DNA from: Hydrogenimonas sp.
Lineage (GTDB): Bacteria > Campylobacterota > Campylobacteria > Campylobacterales > Hydrogenimonadaceae
Assembly (NCBI GenBank): GCA_015490295.1
Contig: WFYC01000066.1
Coordinates: 62,001 to 126,000 of the forward strand
Direction of reading: 5' to 3'
Length of the DNA stretch: 64,000 nt
Shown: positions 18,715-27,679 of the stretch, one piece after another
How positions within the stretch are numbered: position 1 is the first letter of the stretch
Layout: each line of letters begins with the position of its first letter
Translations under genes and position numbers: made by a program
Notes under the pieces: generated by a model
What the model saw: only the letters and a program-made list of their open reading frames with translations
What the model was told of the DNA's origin: nothing
The model's database searches: none

Positions 18715-20141
18715 CTGCTCAATCGCTCTTTTAGTAACTGATTTACCTTGGCGGGATTGGCCGAACCTCTGCTCGCTTTCATAACCTGTCCTACAAAAAA
18801 GCCGAAGAGTTTCTCCTTGCCACCTCTGTACTCCTCTACTTTATCACTATTCGCGGCCAGAACATTATCTATCAAAGCCAGTATCGCACTGTCGTCACTC
18901 ACCTGTTTTAGGCCGAGTTTTTCGATAACCGCATCTATTTCACTCTCGGGTTGTTCAAAGAGATAGTCGAGAACCTCTTTGCCCGCCTTGCCGCTTATCG
19001 TTCCATCCTCTATCCGCTTTACAAGCTTGGCGAGTTTTTTCGCATCGACCGGTGCGCTCTCGAGTGTAAGCCCTCCTTTCAAGCGCCCGAGAAGCTCGAC
19101 CGTAAGCCATGTAACGGCATTTTTGGCACTTACACCCTCTTCTATCATCGTCTCGAAAAAACGGGCCATCTCCACTTCCGATGTGATAACGGTTGCATCA
19201 TATTCACGCAGTCCAAACTCTTCGACATATCTGCGCCTCTTCTCATCCGGCATTTCGGGTATCTTTTTGGCGGCTTCCATCATTTCGTCGGTCAAAATTA
19301 CCGGAAGAAGATCGGGCTCGGGGAAATACCTGTAGTCTGCACTCTCCTCTTTGCCTCTCATCGAGCGTGTTTTACCTTTTGCGGTATCGAAGAGCCTGGT
19401 CTCCTGCCACACTTCGTCTTCGTACACACCGTCTTCCCACGCCTCTATCTGACGCTCTACCTCGTAGTCGATAGCTTGATGAATGAAACGGAAACTGTTC
19501 ATGTTTTTAATCTCTACTCTCGTATAGAGTCTGTCGTCACCTTTGGGACGGATAGATACGTTCACATCGCACCTGAACGACCCCTCCTGCATATTTGCGT
19601 CGCTGATATCGAGATAGCGGACAATAGCATGAAGCTTTTTGAGATATCTGACCGCCTCGTCGGCACTGCGCATATCCGGTTCGCTCACTATCTCAAGAAG
19701 CGGTGTGCCGGCCCTGTTCAGATCGACAAGGGAGTGGTCCCCTTCGTGTATATTTTTTCCGGCATCCTCTTCAAGGTGTGCACGTGTGATCCCTATGCGT
19801 TTCCGGCTGCCGTCGTCGAAGTCGATCATCAGGTGGCCGTTCTCTACTATCGGAATCTCGAACTGGCTGATCTGGTACCCTTTGGGAAGGTCGGGGTAGA
19901 AGTAGTTTTTACGGTTGAATACAGACTTTTTGTGAACCGTGGCATCGACAGCATACCCGAACATCATCGCTTTTTTTACTGCTTCCTCGTTAAGTACCGG
20001 AAGCGCTCCGGGAAGACCGAGGCAGACGGGGCACGTGTGCACATTTTGCCTGTCGGCAAAACTTGTGGCACAGTTGCAGAATATCTTTGTTTCGGTATTG
20101 AGCTGCACATGCACTTCCAGACCGATGATAACTTCAAACAT
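18711..20141 (-). CDS. gatB: Aspartyl/glutamyl-tRNA amidotransferase subunit B
   Basis: Subunit of GatCAB, which turns Glu-tRNA(Gln) and Asp-tRNA(Asn) into the amidated forms in organisms lacking the direct synthetases, as is standard in Campylobacterota. The N-terminus [17 protein letters not shown], zinc-site cysteines (CNCATSF ... CPVCLGLPG), the kinase segment [22 protein letters not shown] and a C-terminal YqeY-like tail ([24 protein letters not shown]) are all present. The 476-residue length is normal. gatA and gatC are elsewhere. Confidence 0.98.
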   Translation of the reverse strand: MFEVIIGLEVHVQLNTETKIFCNCATSFADRQNVHTCPVCLGLPGALPVLNEEAVKKAMMFGYAVDATVHKKSVFNRKNYFYPDLPKGYQISQFEIPIVENGHLMIDFDDGSRKRIGITRAHLEEDAGKNIHEGDHSLVDLNRAGTPLLEIVSEPDMRSADEAVRYLKKLHAIVRYLDISDANMQEGSFRCDVNVSIRPKGDDRLYTRVEIKNMNSFRFIHQAIDYEVERQIEAWEDGVYEDEVWQETRLFDTAKGKTRSMRGKEESADYRYFPEPDLLPVILTDEMMEAAKKIPEMPDEKRRRYVEEFGLREYDATVITSEVEMARFFETMIEEGVSAKNAVTWLTVELLGRLKGGLTLESAPVDAKKLAKLVKRIEDGTISGKAGKEVLDYLFEQPESEIDAVIEKLGLKQVSDDSAILALIDNVLAANSDKVEEYRGGKEKLFGFFVGQVMKASRGSANPAKVNQLLKERLSS

Positions 20142-20186
20142 TGTTTTCCTTGAATTGGTTAGTTTTTATGTATGTTTCTATTATTG

Positions 20187-20290
20187 TAACGCGAACTCCG
20201 GGCAAAGCCCGCAATTCGGCAGGGCCTGTGCGGCCCTACAACCCACTAAAGCTTCGAAATCAAAGATTCCGAGACGACGTTTCGATTTTA
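20187..20290. repeat. Multi-hairpin intergenic repeat, copy C (degenerate 3' end)
   Basis: Matches the elements at 48.9-49.1 kb: GGCAAAGCCCGCAATT, GGCAGGGCCTGTGCGGCCCT, then GCTTCGAAATC. The first stem is GGGC/GCCC with an AAA loop where the other copies have AGGC/GCCT, and the outer pairs are GAA/TTC where others have AAA/TTT, so pairing is kept. The last hairpin (TTTTACGC arm) is eroded. It fills the gap between gatB and the ThiE-like gene. Confidence 0.8.
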
Positions 20291-20298
20291 TACAGCCT

Positions 20299-20859
20299 CT
20301 ACCGCTCGACAAAATAGCGTATAGATGCAAAACCGTCCGTGCCCGCTCTCTCTACGGCCTCTATCTGCTCGTCCGAGACGATACCGCCCAGTGCGAAGAT
20401 ATTGAGGGATATTTTACCTCTTATTTCTTTTAACTTCTCTAAACCTTTCGGCGGACCCTTGCCCGGCGTTTCGAAGATGGGGCCGTATGTGACTCCGTAT
20501 GCACCCTCTCCTTCGGCTCTTTTTATCTCCTCAAAAGAGTGTGTGCTTACAATGACTTTAAGTCCAGCATCGCACGATCTGCCTATCTGTTCAAACATGC
20601 CGGAAGGCAGATGGATACCGTCCGCCCCAAGCTCGACGGCTGCATCGATATCGCCATGAAGGAAAAAGAGGGTTTTCGGGAAGATAGGTTTTAAACCCAT
20701 AAATGCTTCGGCAAGCACTTTGTACTCTGTGGTTTTCTTGTCTCTCAGGCAGATCAGATCGACTTTCAAATTTGAAAGAGTATGCTCAACAGTGCTCTTT
20801 AAAGTGGAAGGATCCGAGCCGTAATATGCGGGATCAGTTATCGCGTACCTGAGAATCAC
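20299..20859 (-). CDS. Thiamine-phosphate synthase-like protein (ThiE/TenI family)
   Basis: TIM-barrel protein of the ThiE/TenI family. Visible family segments are RYAITDP at the start, VDLICLRDKK, GADGIHLPSGM, VIVSTHS, GVTYGPIFETPGKGPPKGLE and FALGGIVSDE. The usual ThiE GPIFxTxTK loop is altered, and at 187 residues it is a little short, so it could be a TenI-type homologue rather than the main thiamine-phosphate synthase. The ORF track begins at 20883; the GTG at 20859 with AGGA nine bases upstream gives a start matching ThiE/TenI proteins. It overlaps the upstream small membrane protein by 26 bases. Confidence 0.82.
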   Translation of the reverse strand: MILRYAITDPAYYGSDPSTLKSTVEHTLSNLKVDLICLRDKKTTEYKVLAEAFMGLKPIFPKTLFFLHGDIDAAVELGADGIHLPSGMFEQIGRSCDAGLKVIVSTHSFEEIKRAEGEGAYGVTYGPIFETPGKGPPKGLEKLKEIRGKISLNIFALGGIVSDEQIEAVERAGTDGFASIRYFVER

Positions 20860-21160
20860 GAAGCTCTTTCCTGATCGTCTCAAGCAGATGAGTCTGCCGT
20901 TTCAGCTCACGATGCTTCTCGAACTGAAGAGTTGCAAGCTCCAAAAAAATTACCAGAAAGAGACCGAAAAGCGAACCTAAAACGGATGCCATCAATGCAA
21001 TGAGAAATCCGAACGGAAGAAAAGTCCAGAAAAGATATACGGCACCAAGCAGGGCAAGAGCCCATGCGGCACCAAGAAGAAAGTTTATTACTATTTCGGC
21101 AATAGTGCGTCTCAACGAGGCACCGTTACTATAGTGATTCTTCTTCGAGTAGAACCGCAC
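20834..21160 (-). CDS. Small two-helix membrane protein next to atpB
   Basis: Hypothetical protein of 108 residues with two adjoining hydrophobic segments (about 23-72) and a basic, helical C-terminal tail ([21 protein letters not shown]). The GTG start lies inside the last codons of atpB, so translation is probably coupled. I recall an unnamed small membrane protein at the same place after atpB in Campylobacter. Such a position suggests an accessory role near the ATP synthase, but no family function is known to me. Confidence 0.7.
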   Translation of the reverse strand: MRFYSKKNHYSNGASLRRTIAEIVINFLLGAAWALALLGAVYLFWTFLPFGFLIALMASVLGSLFGLFLVIFLELATLQFEKHRELKRQTHLLETIRKELRDSQVRDN

Positions 21161-21809
21161 CCGCCAGGTATACGTATGTAAGAATCATGAAGATGAACGC
21201 CTGCAGAATCGCCGAGAAGGTCAACAGCAAAAACGCCGGAAGCGGTACAAGCCACGGGGCCAGCATGAGAAGAACCCACAGGAAAAGATCGTCACCCTTG
21301 ATATTTCCGAAGAGTCGGAACGAGAGGGAGATTATACGTGAGATGTGAGAGACGATCTCTATCGGGAACATCAGCGGGGCGAGCCACTTCACAGGACCGG
21401 CGAAATGTGCGAAGTAGTGGACTACACCATGTTTTCTAATCCCTTCGAAATTGTAGTAAATAAAGACTATAAGGGCCAGTGTAAGAGTCATGTTTATGTT
21501 TCCGGTCGGAGACTCGAAACCGGGGATAATACCCAGTACGTTGCCTATGAAAACGAAGATACCTATGGTTGCGATGAGCGGAAGATACTTTTTGGCGTTG
21601 CTTTCGCCGATAACGTCGCGACCCATAGCGATGATTCCAAGAAGATACGCTTCCATTACGTTTTGCGTACCTGTAGGTACCAGTCTAAGAGACTTTACAG
21701 CCATCTTTGCAAGAACGAGAGCTATTATCGCTGCAAGAAGGACATGCGTAACGAAGAGAAACCCGTGTGAGTGGGAAATGAGACCAAAATAGGTGAATAC
21801 ACCTTCCAT
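21129..21809 (-). CDS. atpB: F0F1 ATP synthase subunit a
   Basis: Membrane subunit that forms the proton half-channels against the c-ring. The essential arginine is in [14 protein letters not shown], and the C-terminal helix [25 protein letters not shown] is typical. Five to six membrane helices span the 226 residues. AAGGAAG precedes the ATG. The gene stands apart from the other ATP synthase genes, the usual split arrangement in Campylobacterota. No c-subunit or F1 gene is in the window. Confidence 0.97.
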   Translation of the reverse strand: MEGVFTYFGLISHSHGFLFVTHVLLAAIIALVLAKMAVKSLRLVPTGTQNVMEAYLLGIIAMGRDVIGESNAKKYLPLIATIGIFVFIGNVLGIIPGFESPTGNINMTLTLALIVFIYYNFEGIRKHGVVHYFAHFAGPVKWLAPLMFPIEIVSHISRIISLSFRLFGNIKGDDLFLWVLLMLAPWLVPLPAFLLLTFSAILQAFIFMILTYVYLAGAVLLEEESL

Positions 21810-21866
21810 TCGGCTTCCTTTATCTTAAATTTGTGCGATTCTATCACAACATCCATTAATCACTCT

Positions 21867-22637
21867 TTAAGAACGGTCTTGAAAAAGTCGCTCCTGCCCG
21901 ATTCTGTAAAGAGCAAAATCGTACTTTAGCGGATCGTCGGCCGAGAACCTTTTAAGCGATTCGGTAAGCTCCACAGCCGCTTTCCAATCGTAGCTTTTTC
22001 GCTTCAAAAGCCCGAGTTTCCGGCCCACCTGAAATGTATGCGTATCCAGTGGAATTACAAGATCGGATCTTTTGACCGCGCTCCACCAGCCGAGATCGAG
22101 CGCATCTTTTCTGACCATCCATCTCAAAAACATCATCCAGCGCTTGTATGGGCTTGACGGCTTTAGATTTTCGGGAATAGATCCTGTAAGAAAGCGGTAG
22201 CCTCTACTCTCATACGGGTTTAGTCTGTAAAAGAGGTCTATCAGTTCGAAGACGCCGTCTATAACGCGACTCTCTTTTCTATACCCCTTCATGAACTCTT
22301 CTTCCATTCTGCCGCGTTCCACTCTTCGCAGTGTCTTGAATATCTCGATCACATCTTTACCGGACTGAAACCGGTAGTAACTTTTCAATAGCTCTTTTTC
22401 TATCTGCTCCTCGTCGGTATCGAGCACTGAAAAGTCCAAAGAGCGCAGAAACTGTACAATCTGTGCCGCATTGCCGTATCCAAAAAGCGCACAGAGCAAT
22501 ACGGCCCGCTCGTCATCCTGCTCTCTCGCCACCCAGAGCGGATCCGGCCTTTTAAAAGAGAGCTCTGCCGGATCGTTTCGTTTCGAAGCTTCGGCCTCCA
22601 GCAGTTCAAGCAAGCCTGTAGAATCTTTTGCGTTCAC
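21867..22637 (-). CDS. TIGR02757 (DUF2400) family protein
   Basis: Conserved protein of 256 residues whose family I recognise by the segments FKRPDPLWVARE, AVLLCALFGYGNA, RWMMFLRWMVRKD and VIPLDTHTFQVGRKLGL. The last part resembles helix-hairpin DNA-glycosylase-like folds, but no reaction is established for the family to my knowledge. The GTG start is supported by GGAGG five bases upstream and lies 32 bases inside the rpoN 3' end, so the two are co-translated. Confidence 0.88.
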   Translation of the reverse strand: MNAKDSTGLLELLEAEASKRNDPAELSFKRPDPLWVAREQDDERAVLLCALFGYGNAAQIVQFLRSLDFSVLDTDEEQIEKELLKSYYRFQSGKDVIEIFKTLRRVERGRMEEEFMKGYRKESRVIDGVFELIDLFYRLNPYESRGYRFLTGSIPENLKPSSPYKRWMMFLRWMVRKDALDLGWWSAVKRSDLVIPLDTHTFQVGRKLGLLKRKSYDWKAAVELTESLKRFSADDPLKYDFALYRIGQERLFQDRS

Positions 22638-23865
22638 TCGATCCTCCGATCTGCATCTGTTTTCTATATTTCGTCACCGTCCTTCTGACCATCTTCACAC
22701 CGAATTTCCGTTCTATCATCTCCAGAAGCTTGTTGTCGCTGAGAGGTTTCGAGCGGTCTTCGGCAGCTATCGACTCCGCTATGAACTGTTTGATGGCGCT
22801 GTTGCTCACATCCTCATCTACCGCCGCGGCGAAAAAGGCCTTCATAGGAAAGATACCCCGGTCGCACATCAGGTATTTGTTCGCTATGGCCCTCGAGATG
22901 GTCGAAGGGTTGTGGTCGAACTCTTCGGCGATATCTTTCAACTTCATCGGCCTTATGTCACCGCCCTGGAAAAACTCGTACTGAAACTCCACGATCATAA
23001 GCCCTATTTTGTAAAGAGTCGCCCTGCGCATATGAAGAGCGTCTATGAGATCTCTCGCCTCTTTTACCTTTTTGCGGACGAAAGAGTGATCTTCATCCGA
23101 CTGCTCTATGATAATATCGGGGTAGAAGGTGTCGTTTATCCTTACCTCTATCCCCTCTTCGCTCTGTACGATCACAAGATCTGGAATTATCTGCCGCGAA
23201 GCTTCCATATACTCCAGTGCCGGCGGATTCTTGAATGTCCGAATGACGCCCAGAGCCTTATCGTATCCATCTTCACTTTTGAAACTTCCGATCGAATCGA
23301 AGTTTTCCAGCATCTTTGCCGCAAGTGAATATATCGGCTCTTCCACATCGCTCTGTCGAAGCTGAAAAAGCATAGCTTCGGCCGTATCTTTCGCGCCTAC
23401 GCCGGAAGGCTTCAGGTAGGCAAAACGCTCTCTGATCTTCTCTACAGCCGAAGGTTCCACACCCAGTCGGGCGGCTATATAGTGCACATCTCCTTCGAAA
23501 TAACCCTCGCTGTTTATCTCTTCGATAACGGCATATGCGATCTTTTCGCTAAGAGGGGTGGGGAAAAGCGGAGCGTTTATCTGCTCGACCAGGACTTCAT
23601 AGAGCGACTTGTTATGCAGTGTAAGCGCTTCGATCACCTCCGAACTCGAAGAGTGTTCACCCCTGCGAACAGGTTTTACGGCCGAAGCGGAGCCGAACTG
23701 CTCTTCAAACCCGGATCTCACCTGCATATAGGGATTCTCTTTCTCATACTCCTTCAACCGCTCTTCGAGCTCTTCGATACCGGACTGAAGTATCGGCAGC
23801 CAGCTTCTCAAAGTACTGGATAGCTTGGTCTTAAGCTGCAGACTCTGGTTCTGGCGAAGCTTCAC
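22606..23865 (-). CDS. rpoN: RNA polymerase sigma-54 factor
   Basis: Alternative sigma factor that in Campylobacterota drives mid-class flagellar genes under an FlgR-type activator. Region I is glutamine-rich (KLRQNQSLQLKTKL), followed by an acidic stretch, the core-binding region (residues about 90-290) and a C-terminal DNA-binding part with the RpoN box VRRTVTKYRKQ. The 419-residue length is normal. It follows tsaE and lptB on the same strand, an order conserved in Campylobacter and Helicobacter. No flagellar gene is nearby. Confidence 0.97.
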   Translation of the reverse strand: MKLRQNQSLQLKTKLSSTLRSWLPILQSGIEELEERLKEYEKENPYMQVRSGFEEQFGSASAVKPVRRGEHSSSSEVIEALTLHNKSLYEVLVEQINAPLFPTPLSEKIAYAVIEEINSEGYFEGDVHYIAARLGVEPSAVEKIRERFAYLKPSGVGAKDTAEAMLFQLRQSDVEEPIYSLAAKMLENFDSIGSFKSEDGYDKALGVIRTFKNPPALEYMEASRQIIPDLVIVQSEEGIEVRINDTFYPDIIIEQSDEDHSFVRKKVKEARDLIDALHMRRATLYKIGLMIVEFQYEFFQGGDIRPMKLKDIAEEFDHNPSTISRAIANKYLMCDRGIFPMKAFFAAAVDEDVSNSAIKQFIAESIAAEDRSKPLSDNKLLEMIERKFGVKMVRRTVTKYRKQMQIGGSSERKRFYRLA

Positions 23866-23983
23866 CTGCCCGGCTCCTTTTTATTGAAAAAATCTGCATG
23901 GGCCACCGCGGAACCTAAACCGGAACCTCGCGGGAGAGAAAGATCTCTTGCAAAGTCTCTTCTGCAAAAAACCCAATATCCGC

Positions 23984-24706
23984 TCATAACGTAAAATGCT
24001 CTCCGAGATAGTGTTTGATGACATCGGAGTTCGCCGCTATCTCTTCGGCGCTTCCCTGGGCCATCAGCTCTCCTGAACGCATCACATAAGCCCTGTTGCA
24101 TATACCGAGAGTCTCTCTAACATTATGGTCGGTTATAAGAACCCCTATATCGAGTTCAAGCAGCTGCCTGATGACGTTTTGAATATCTATTACCGCGATC
24201 GGATCGACCCCCGCAAACGGTTCGTCAAGGAGCAGAAACTTCGGTTTGCTCACAAGAGCCCTGGCGATCTCCGCCCGCCTGCGCTCACCGCCACTGAGGC
24301 GTATCCCTTTGCGATTTCTGATAGGCTCTATATTGAAAAGCTCCAGAAGATTCTCTATTCTCTTTTCGGCACTCTTCTTGTCCAGTTTCGCCGCCTCCGC
24401 TGCGATAAGAAGGTTCTCTTCGACCGTCAAGTCCTTGAAGATACTCGACTCCTGGGGCAGGTAGCCTATCCCCAGCCTCGATCGCACGTGAAGCGGGTGC
24501 TTCGTGACATCTTCATCGTCGATGAAAACATGCCCGTCGCTTACAGCGATGAGTCCGCATATCATATAGAAAGTGGTGGTCTTTCCGGCTCCGTTGGGCC
24601 CCAGAAGTCCGACTACCTCCTTTGTGTTGAGTGTGATGGAGACATCCCTGACAATCACATTTTTCTTGATCGTTTTACTCAGTTTTTCGGCTCTTAAGCT
24701 ATGCAT
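23984..24706 (-). CDS. lptB: LPS export ABC transporter ATP-binding protein
   Basis: Cytoplasmic ATPase that powers LptFG extraction of lipopolysaccharide from the inner membrane. Walker A GPNGAGKTTTFYMICGL, signature LSGGERRRAEIARAL and Walker B LLLDEPFAGVDPIAV match LptB very closely. The ORF track starts at 24745; the ATG at 24706 (MHSLRAEKL), with AGGA nine bases before it, gives the usual 240-241 residues and an eight-base overlap with tsaE. A 118-base gap with no gene separates it from rpoN. Confidence 0.96.
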   Translation of the reverse strand: MHSLRAEKLSKTIKKNVIVRDVSITLNTKEVVGLLGPNGAGKTTTFYMICGLIAVSDGHVFIDDEDVTKHPLHVRSRLGIGYLPQESSIFKDLTVEENLLIAAEAAKLDKKSAEKRIENLLELFNIEPIRNRKGIRLSGGERRRAEIARALVSKPKFLLLDEPFAGVDPIAVIDIQNVIRQLLELDIGVLITDHNVRETLGICNRAYVMRSGELMAQGSAEEIAANSDVIKHYLGEHFTL

Positions 24707-25118
24707 CGGTTTCGATCCTGTATAGACGTTTGCCATCTTTAACACTTATTTCGACCAGAGCGGTATAGAAGCCGTGCTCTCTCAAAAGCTCTCTTAAAGC
24801 ATCGTCCCCCCACTCTACCATATGCCATCCTGGCTCTTCGAGACTCTCAAGAAGCCCCATGGCCATAAACTTCTCGTTCGGGCACTGGTAGAGATCGTAG
24901 TGACGCAGCCTGTCGCCGTATACCTGCTCTATCGAAAAGGTCGGTGAAGTGACGGCATCTTCATATCCCATGCTTTCGGCGAGCGCTTTGGCCAGGGTCG
25001 TCTTTCCTGCGGCCAGATTGCCTCTTAAAAATATGACTGCATCTTCGGGAAGACTCTTTCTGATCTCTTCGGCCACCTTCTCAATCTCTTCCAGAGAAGC
25101 TGTTATCGTTTTTGTCAT
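24699..25118 (-). CDS. tsaE: tRNA threonylcarbamoyladenosine synthesis ATPase TsaE
   Basis: P-loop ATPase of the TsaBDE complex that makes t6A at position 37 of ANN-decoding tRNAs. Walker A is LRGNLAAGKTTLAKALAE, then SPTFSIEQVYGD and HYDLYQC ... GWHMVEWGDD, all standard TsaE segments. The length of 139 residues is normal. It overlaps trpD by four bases at its start and lptB by eight bases at its end. Confidence 0.96.
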   Translation of the reverse strand: MTKTITASLEEIEKVAEEIRKSLPEDAVIFLRGNLAAGKTTLAKALAESMGYEDAVTSPTFSIEQVYGDRLRHYDLYQCPNEKFMAMGLLESLEEPGWHMVEWGDDALRELLREHGFYTALVEISVKDGKRLYRIETDA

Positions 25119-26098
25119 AGCGAGTTGGAGACCTTTACGATTTTTTCGAGCGCCTTTTTCGCTCGCCCGGAGTCTATCGTCTCCCGCGCTATCTGCAGCC
25201 CCTCTTTGAAGTCGCGTGCCATGCCCTCTACGATAAGGGCGGCGGCGGCGTTGATCAGAACTATATCCCTTTTTGCCCCTTTTGTCTCACCGCTGAGTAT
25301 GGAGTGTGTGATCTTCGCGTTTTCTGCGGCATCACCCCCTTTTATCTCATCGAAAGAGGCTTTCCCGATTCCAAACTCCGCAGGATCGATCGTGATCTTT
25401 TCAAGACTCCCTTTGTCCAAAATTACCGCTTCGCTGCGATCAGAAACCGATATTTCGTCGAGTCCGTCCAGGCTGCTTACGACCATGGCGCAGCGGCTGC
25501 CGAGCTTTTTCAAAGCTTCTGCCATCTTCGGAACATAAGCCGGGTCGAAAACCCCGATAAGCTGTTTCTCGACACCGGCCGGATTGCTCAGCGGTCCCAG
25601 AATATTGAAGATGGTGCGATGCGGTATCGATTTTCTTATCGGCATAATAAACTTCATCGCCGGATGGTGCAAAACGGCGAATATGAATGCAAATCCGCAC
25701 TCCTGCAGCATCTGCACCTGCTGCCCTGGGGTCAGATCGAGCCGGATACCTAGAGCTTCGAGCATATCCGCACTTCCCGAGCGGCTGGTTATCGAGCGGT
25801 TTCCGTGTTTGGCTACCTTGCAGCCGGCGCCGGCAAGCAGCAGCGACACGGTCGTAGAGATATTGAAGCTTCCGCTTTTGTCCCCCCCGGTTCCGCAGTT
25901 GTCGATAAGCTCTTCGCGCAGATCCTCGGGGACAGGCAGTTTGACAGAGTTGGCACGCATAACCTCCGCTGCAGCCGCTATCTCGTCCGCACTCTCTCCG
26001 CGCTCGGCCATCTCGACAAGGAGCTCCCTGGCCTCTTTTTCATCCATATTTCCACTGAAAAGTCTCTCAAATGCCGATCTCGCTTCACTGTAAGTCAT
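25115..26098 (-). CDS. trpD: Anthranilate phosphoribosyltransferase
   Basis: Transfers phosphoribose from PRPP to anthranilate in tryptophan synthesis. The signature DNCGTGGDKSGSFNISTTVSLLLAGAGCKVAKHGNRSITSRSGSADMLEALG is complete and includes the PRPP loop. The domain order (small helical N-domain, then the alpha/beta PRT domain) and the length of 327 residues are normal. No other trp genes are adjacent. It is overlapped at both ends by four-base ATGA junctions with the S4 protein and tsaE. Confidence 0.97.
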   Translation of the reverse strand: MTYSEARSAFERLFSGNMDEKEARELLVEMAERGESADEIAAAAEVMRANSVKLPVPEDLREELIDNCGTGGDKSGSFNISTTVSLLLAGAGCKVAKHGNRSITSRSGSADMLEALGIRLDLTPGQQVQMLQECGFAFIFAVLHHPAMKFIMPIRKSIPHRTIFNILGPLSNPAGVEKQLIGVFDPAYVPKMAEALKKLGSRCAMVVSSLDGLDEISVSDRSEAVILDKGSLEKITIDPAEFGIGKASFDEIKGGDAAENAKITHSILSGETKGAKRDIVLINAAAALIVEGMARDFKEGLQIARETIDSGRAKKALEKIVKVSNSL

Positions 26099-26343
26099 TG
26101 CAACTCCTCAACATATTCATCCTTTGCACTTTTCGGAATCGTTTTGGTGACCGGTATTTTGAGCACCCTGTAGCGTTTTGCACCCTTCAGGTAGCGGATT
26201 TCGACAATATCCCCGACCTTCACATCTTTGCTCGGCTTCGCCTGAACACCGTTTATGTATACGACTCCGCTTTTTACCATATCCTGTGCCACCGTCCGGC
26301 GTTTGACCAGGTTGACGCTGCTTAAATATTTATCGATTCTCAA
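26095..26343 (-). CDS. S4-domain RNA-binding protein (HslR-like)
   Basis: An 82-residue protein that is almost entirely one S4 domain: MRIDKYLSSVNLVKRRTVAQDMVKSGVVYINGVQAKPSKDVKVGD. Such minimal S4 proteins (HslR/RqcP type) bind structured rRNA or stalled ribosomal subunits. The tail after residue 60 is basic, then acidic. It is the first gene of the S4-trpD-tsaE-lptB-rpoN run. A 190-base upstream gap separates it from the divergent Mla operon. The specific RNA target is not known. Confidence 0.88.
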   Translation of the reverse strand: MRIDKYLSSVNLVKRRTVAQDMVKSGVVYINGVQAKPSKDVKVGDIVEIRYLKGAKRYRVLKIPVTKTIPKSAKDEYVEELQ

Positions 26344-26468
26344 CTCTTCTCCAAAAAAAATTCTCGATTATGTTACATCTTCCGCGTAACTTCAAGCTCT
26401 TATTATAGAGTGTTGATAATAAAGTCTTGTTTATAGCCGCCGACGGCATATCGGCACTGCCGCTCCAA

Positions 26469-26487
26469 AGAGGCTCTGCCGGCCTCT
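26469..26487 (+). other. Inverted repeat upstream of mlaE
   Basis: Arms AGAGGC and GCCTCT with a seven-base loop, about 50 bases before the mlaE start, in a locally GC-rich patch between AT-rich DNA. It may be a leader hairpin. No T tract follows. Confidence 0.3.
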
Positions 26488-26533
26488 GGTTCGTAATGTT
26501 CGTTTATATGCATGTAACTTTGGATTGGATAGA

Positions 26534-27679
26534 ATGACTTCCATGAGCAAAGAGGAATATTTCCATATAGAGCGTTCCGGTGGCACTTTGAGGTTGAATA
26601 TCCTCGGCAGCTGGCGAATCGGTTCTCTTGACACCATAGAGAAGTCATACAAAAATATCGAGCCATCAATCGGCGGTGTAAAAAAGATAGTTGTCGATCT
26701 TGGCGGCATCAAGTCCATCGATACGGGAGCCATGGTTTTCTTTCTCTCACTGCGCGAGGATCTGAAAGGAAAGAGCTCTGTACGGTGCGAAAATATACCG
26801 GACGAATTCTGCCGAATGTTTCGTCTTGTCAAACGCTTTGCCGCACCGCATCCCTCTGCAGCAGAATCACACTTTCCATTCATTCTGCAGCCTTTTGCCA
26901 CTCTCGGCAAACAGACCCATGCCATGTACTCCGATTTTATGCTCTTCGTCAATTTTCTGGGGCAGTCCGCCGTTGCCATGTTTCGCACGCTCATACGCCC
27001 CTCTACTTTCAGAATAAAAGAGACGGCGACCAACATCTACAAAGCGGGCGTTACAGCCATACCGATAATAGCGCTCAGCGCTTTTTTGGTCGGCATCGTC
27101 ATAGCGTTTCAGAGCGCCGTACAGCTGCAAAAATATGGAGCGAACATCTTCATTGTAGATATGATCGGTATCTCGATACCCAGAGAGCTCGCACCTTTGA
27201 TTACCGCGATCATAGTCGCAGGCAGGAGCGGATCGGCCTATACCGCACAAATCGGCGTCATGAAGATCACCGAAGAGATTGATGCCATGAAGACGATGGG
27301 TTTCGGAATTTTCCGTTTCATTGTTCTGCCCAGAATGGTTGCAATGATGATCGCCCTCCCGCTGCTCATATTTTTTGCCGATATCGTCGGAATCTACGGC
27401 GGCCTGCTTGTTGCAAAACTTCAGCTCGATATAACCCCGGCGCAGTTTCTCGACAGACTCCATAGCGAGGTGGATGTAAAACACTACCTCGTGGGCCTCT
27501 TCAAGGCCCCGTTCTTCGCTTTCATAATTGCCGCTGTCGGCTGCTTTCGCGGTTTTCAGGTTTCGGGAAATACCGAAAGCATCGGAAGATACACTACGAT
27601 GAGTGTTGTAAACTCCATCTTCCTGGTAATTGCGATGGATGCTCTCTTTTCGGTAATCTTTACGGAGCTCGATATATGA
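26534..27679 (+). CDS. STAS-MlaE fusion: lipid ABC transporter permease
   Basis: Inner-membrane permease of an MCE/Mla phospholipid transporter (IamB-type in Campylobacter). Residues about 1-105 form a STAS domain (VVDLGGIKSIDTGAMVFFLSL), equivalent to a fused MlaB; the remaining ~270 residues are the MlaE permease with about five membrane helices and the signature ELAPLITAIIVAGRSGSAYTAQIGVMK. The ORF track opens at a TTG (26525); ATGs at 26534 and 26543 are both plausible, and none has a strong ribosome site. It is the first of four overlapping genes making a complete importer or exporter. Confidence 0.93.
   Translation: MTSMSKEEYFHIERSGGTLRLNILGSWRIGSLDTIEKSYKNIEPSIGGVKKIVVDLGGIKSIDTGAMVFFLSLREDLKGKSSVRCENIPDEFCRMFRLVKRFAAPHPSAAESHFPFILQPFATLGKQTHAMYSDFMLFVNFLGQSAVAMFRTLIRPSTFRIKETATNIYKAGVTAIPIIALSAFLVGIVIAFQSAVQLQKYGANIFIVDMIGISIPRELAPLITAIIVAGRSGSAYTAQIGVMKITEEIDAMKTMGFGIFRFIVLPRMVAMMIALPLLIFFADIVGIYGGLLVAKLQLDITPAQFLDRLHSEVDVKHYLVGLFKAPFFAFIIAAVGCFRGFQVSGNTESIGRYTTMSVVNSIFLVIAMDALFSVIFTELDI

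Noticed and set aside
18951-20153. 400-residue plus-strand ORF opposite gatB
   Set aside because: Long only because of the codon bias of gatB on the other strand; low-complexity translation with no recognisable family.
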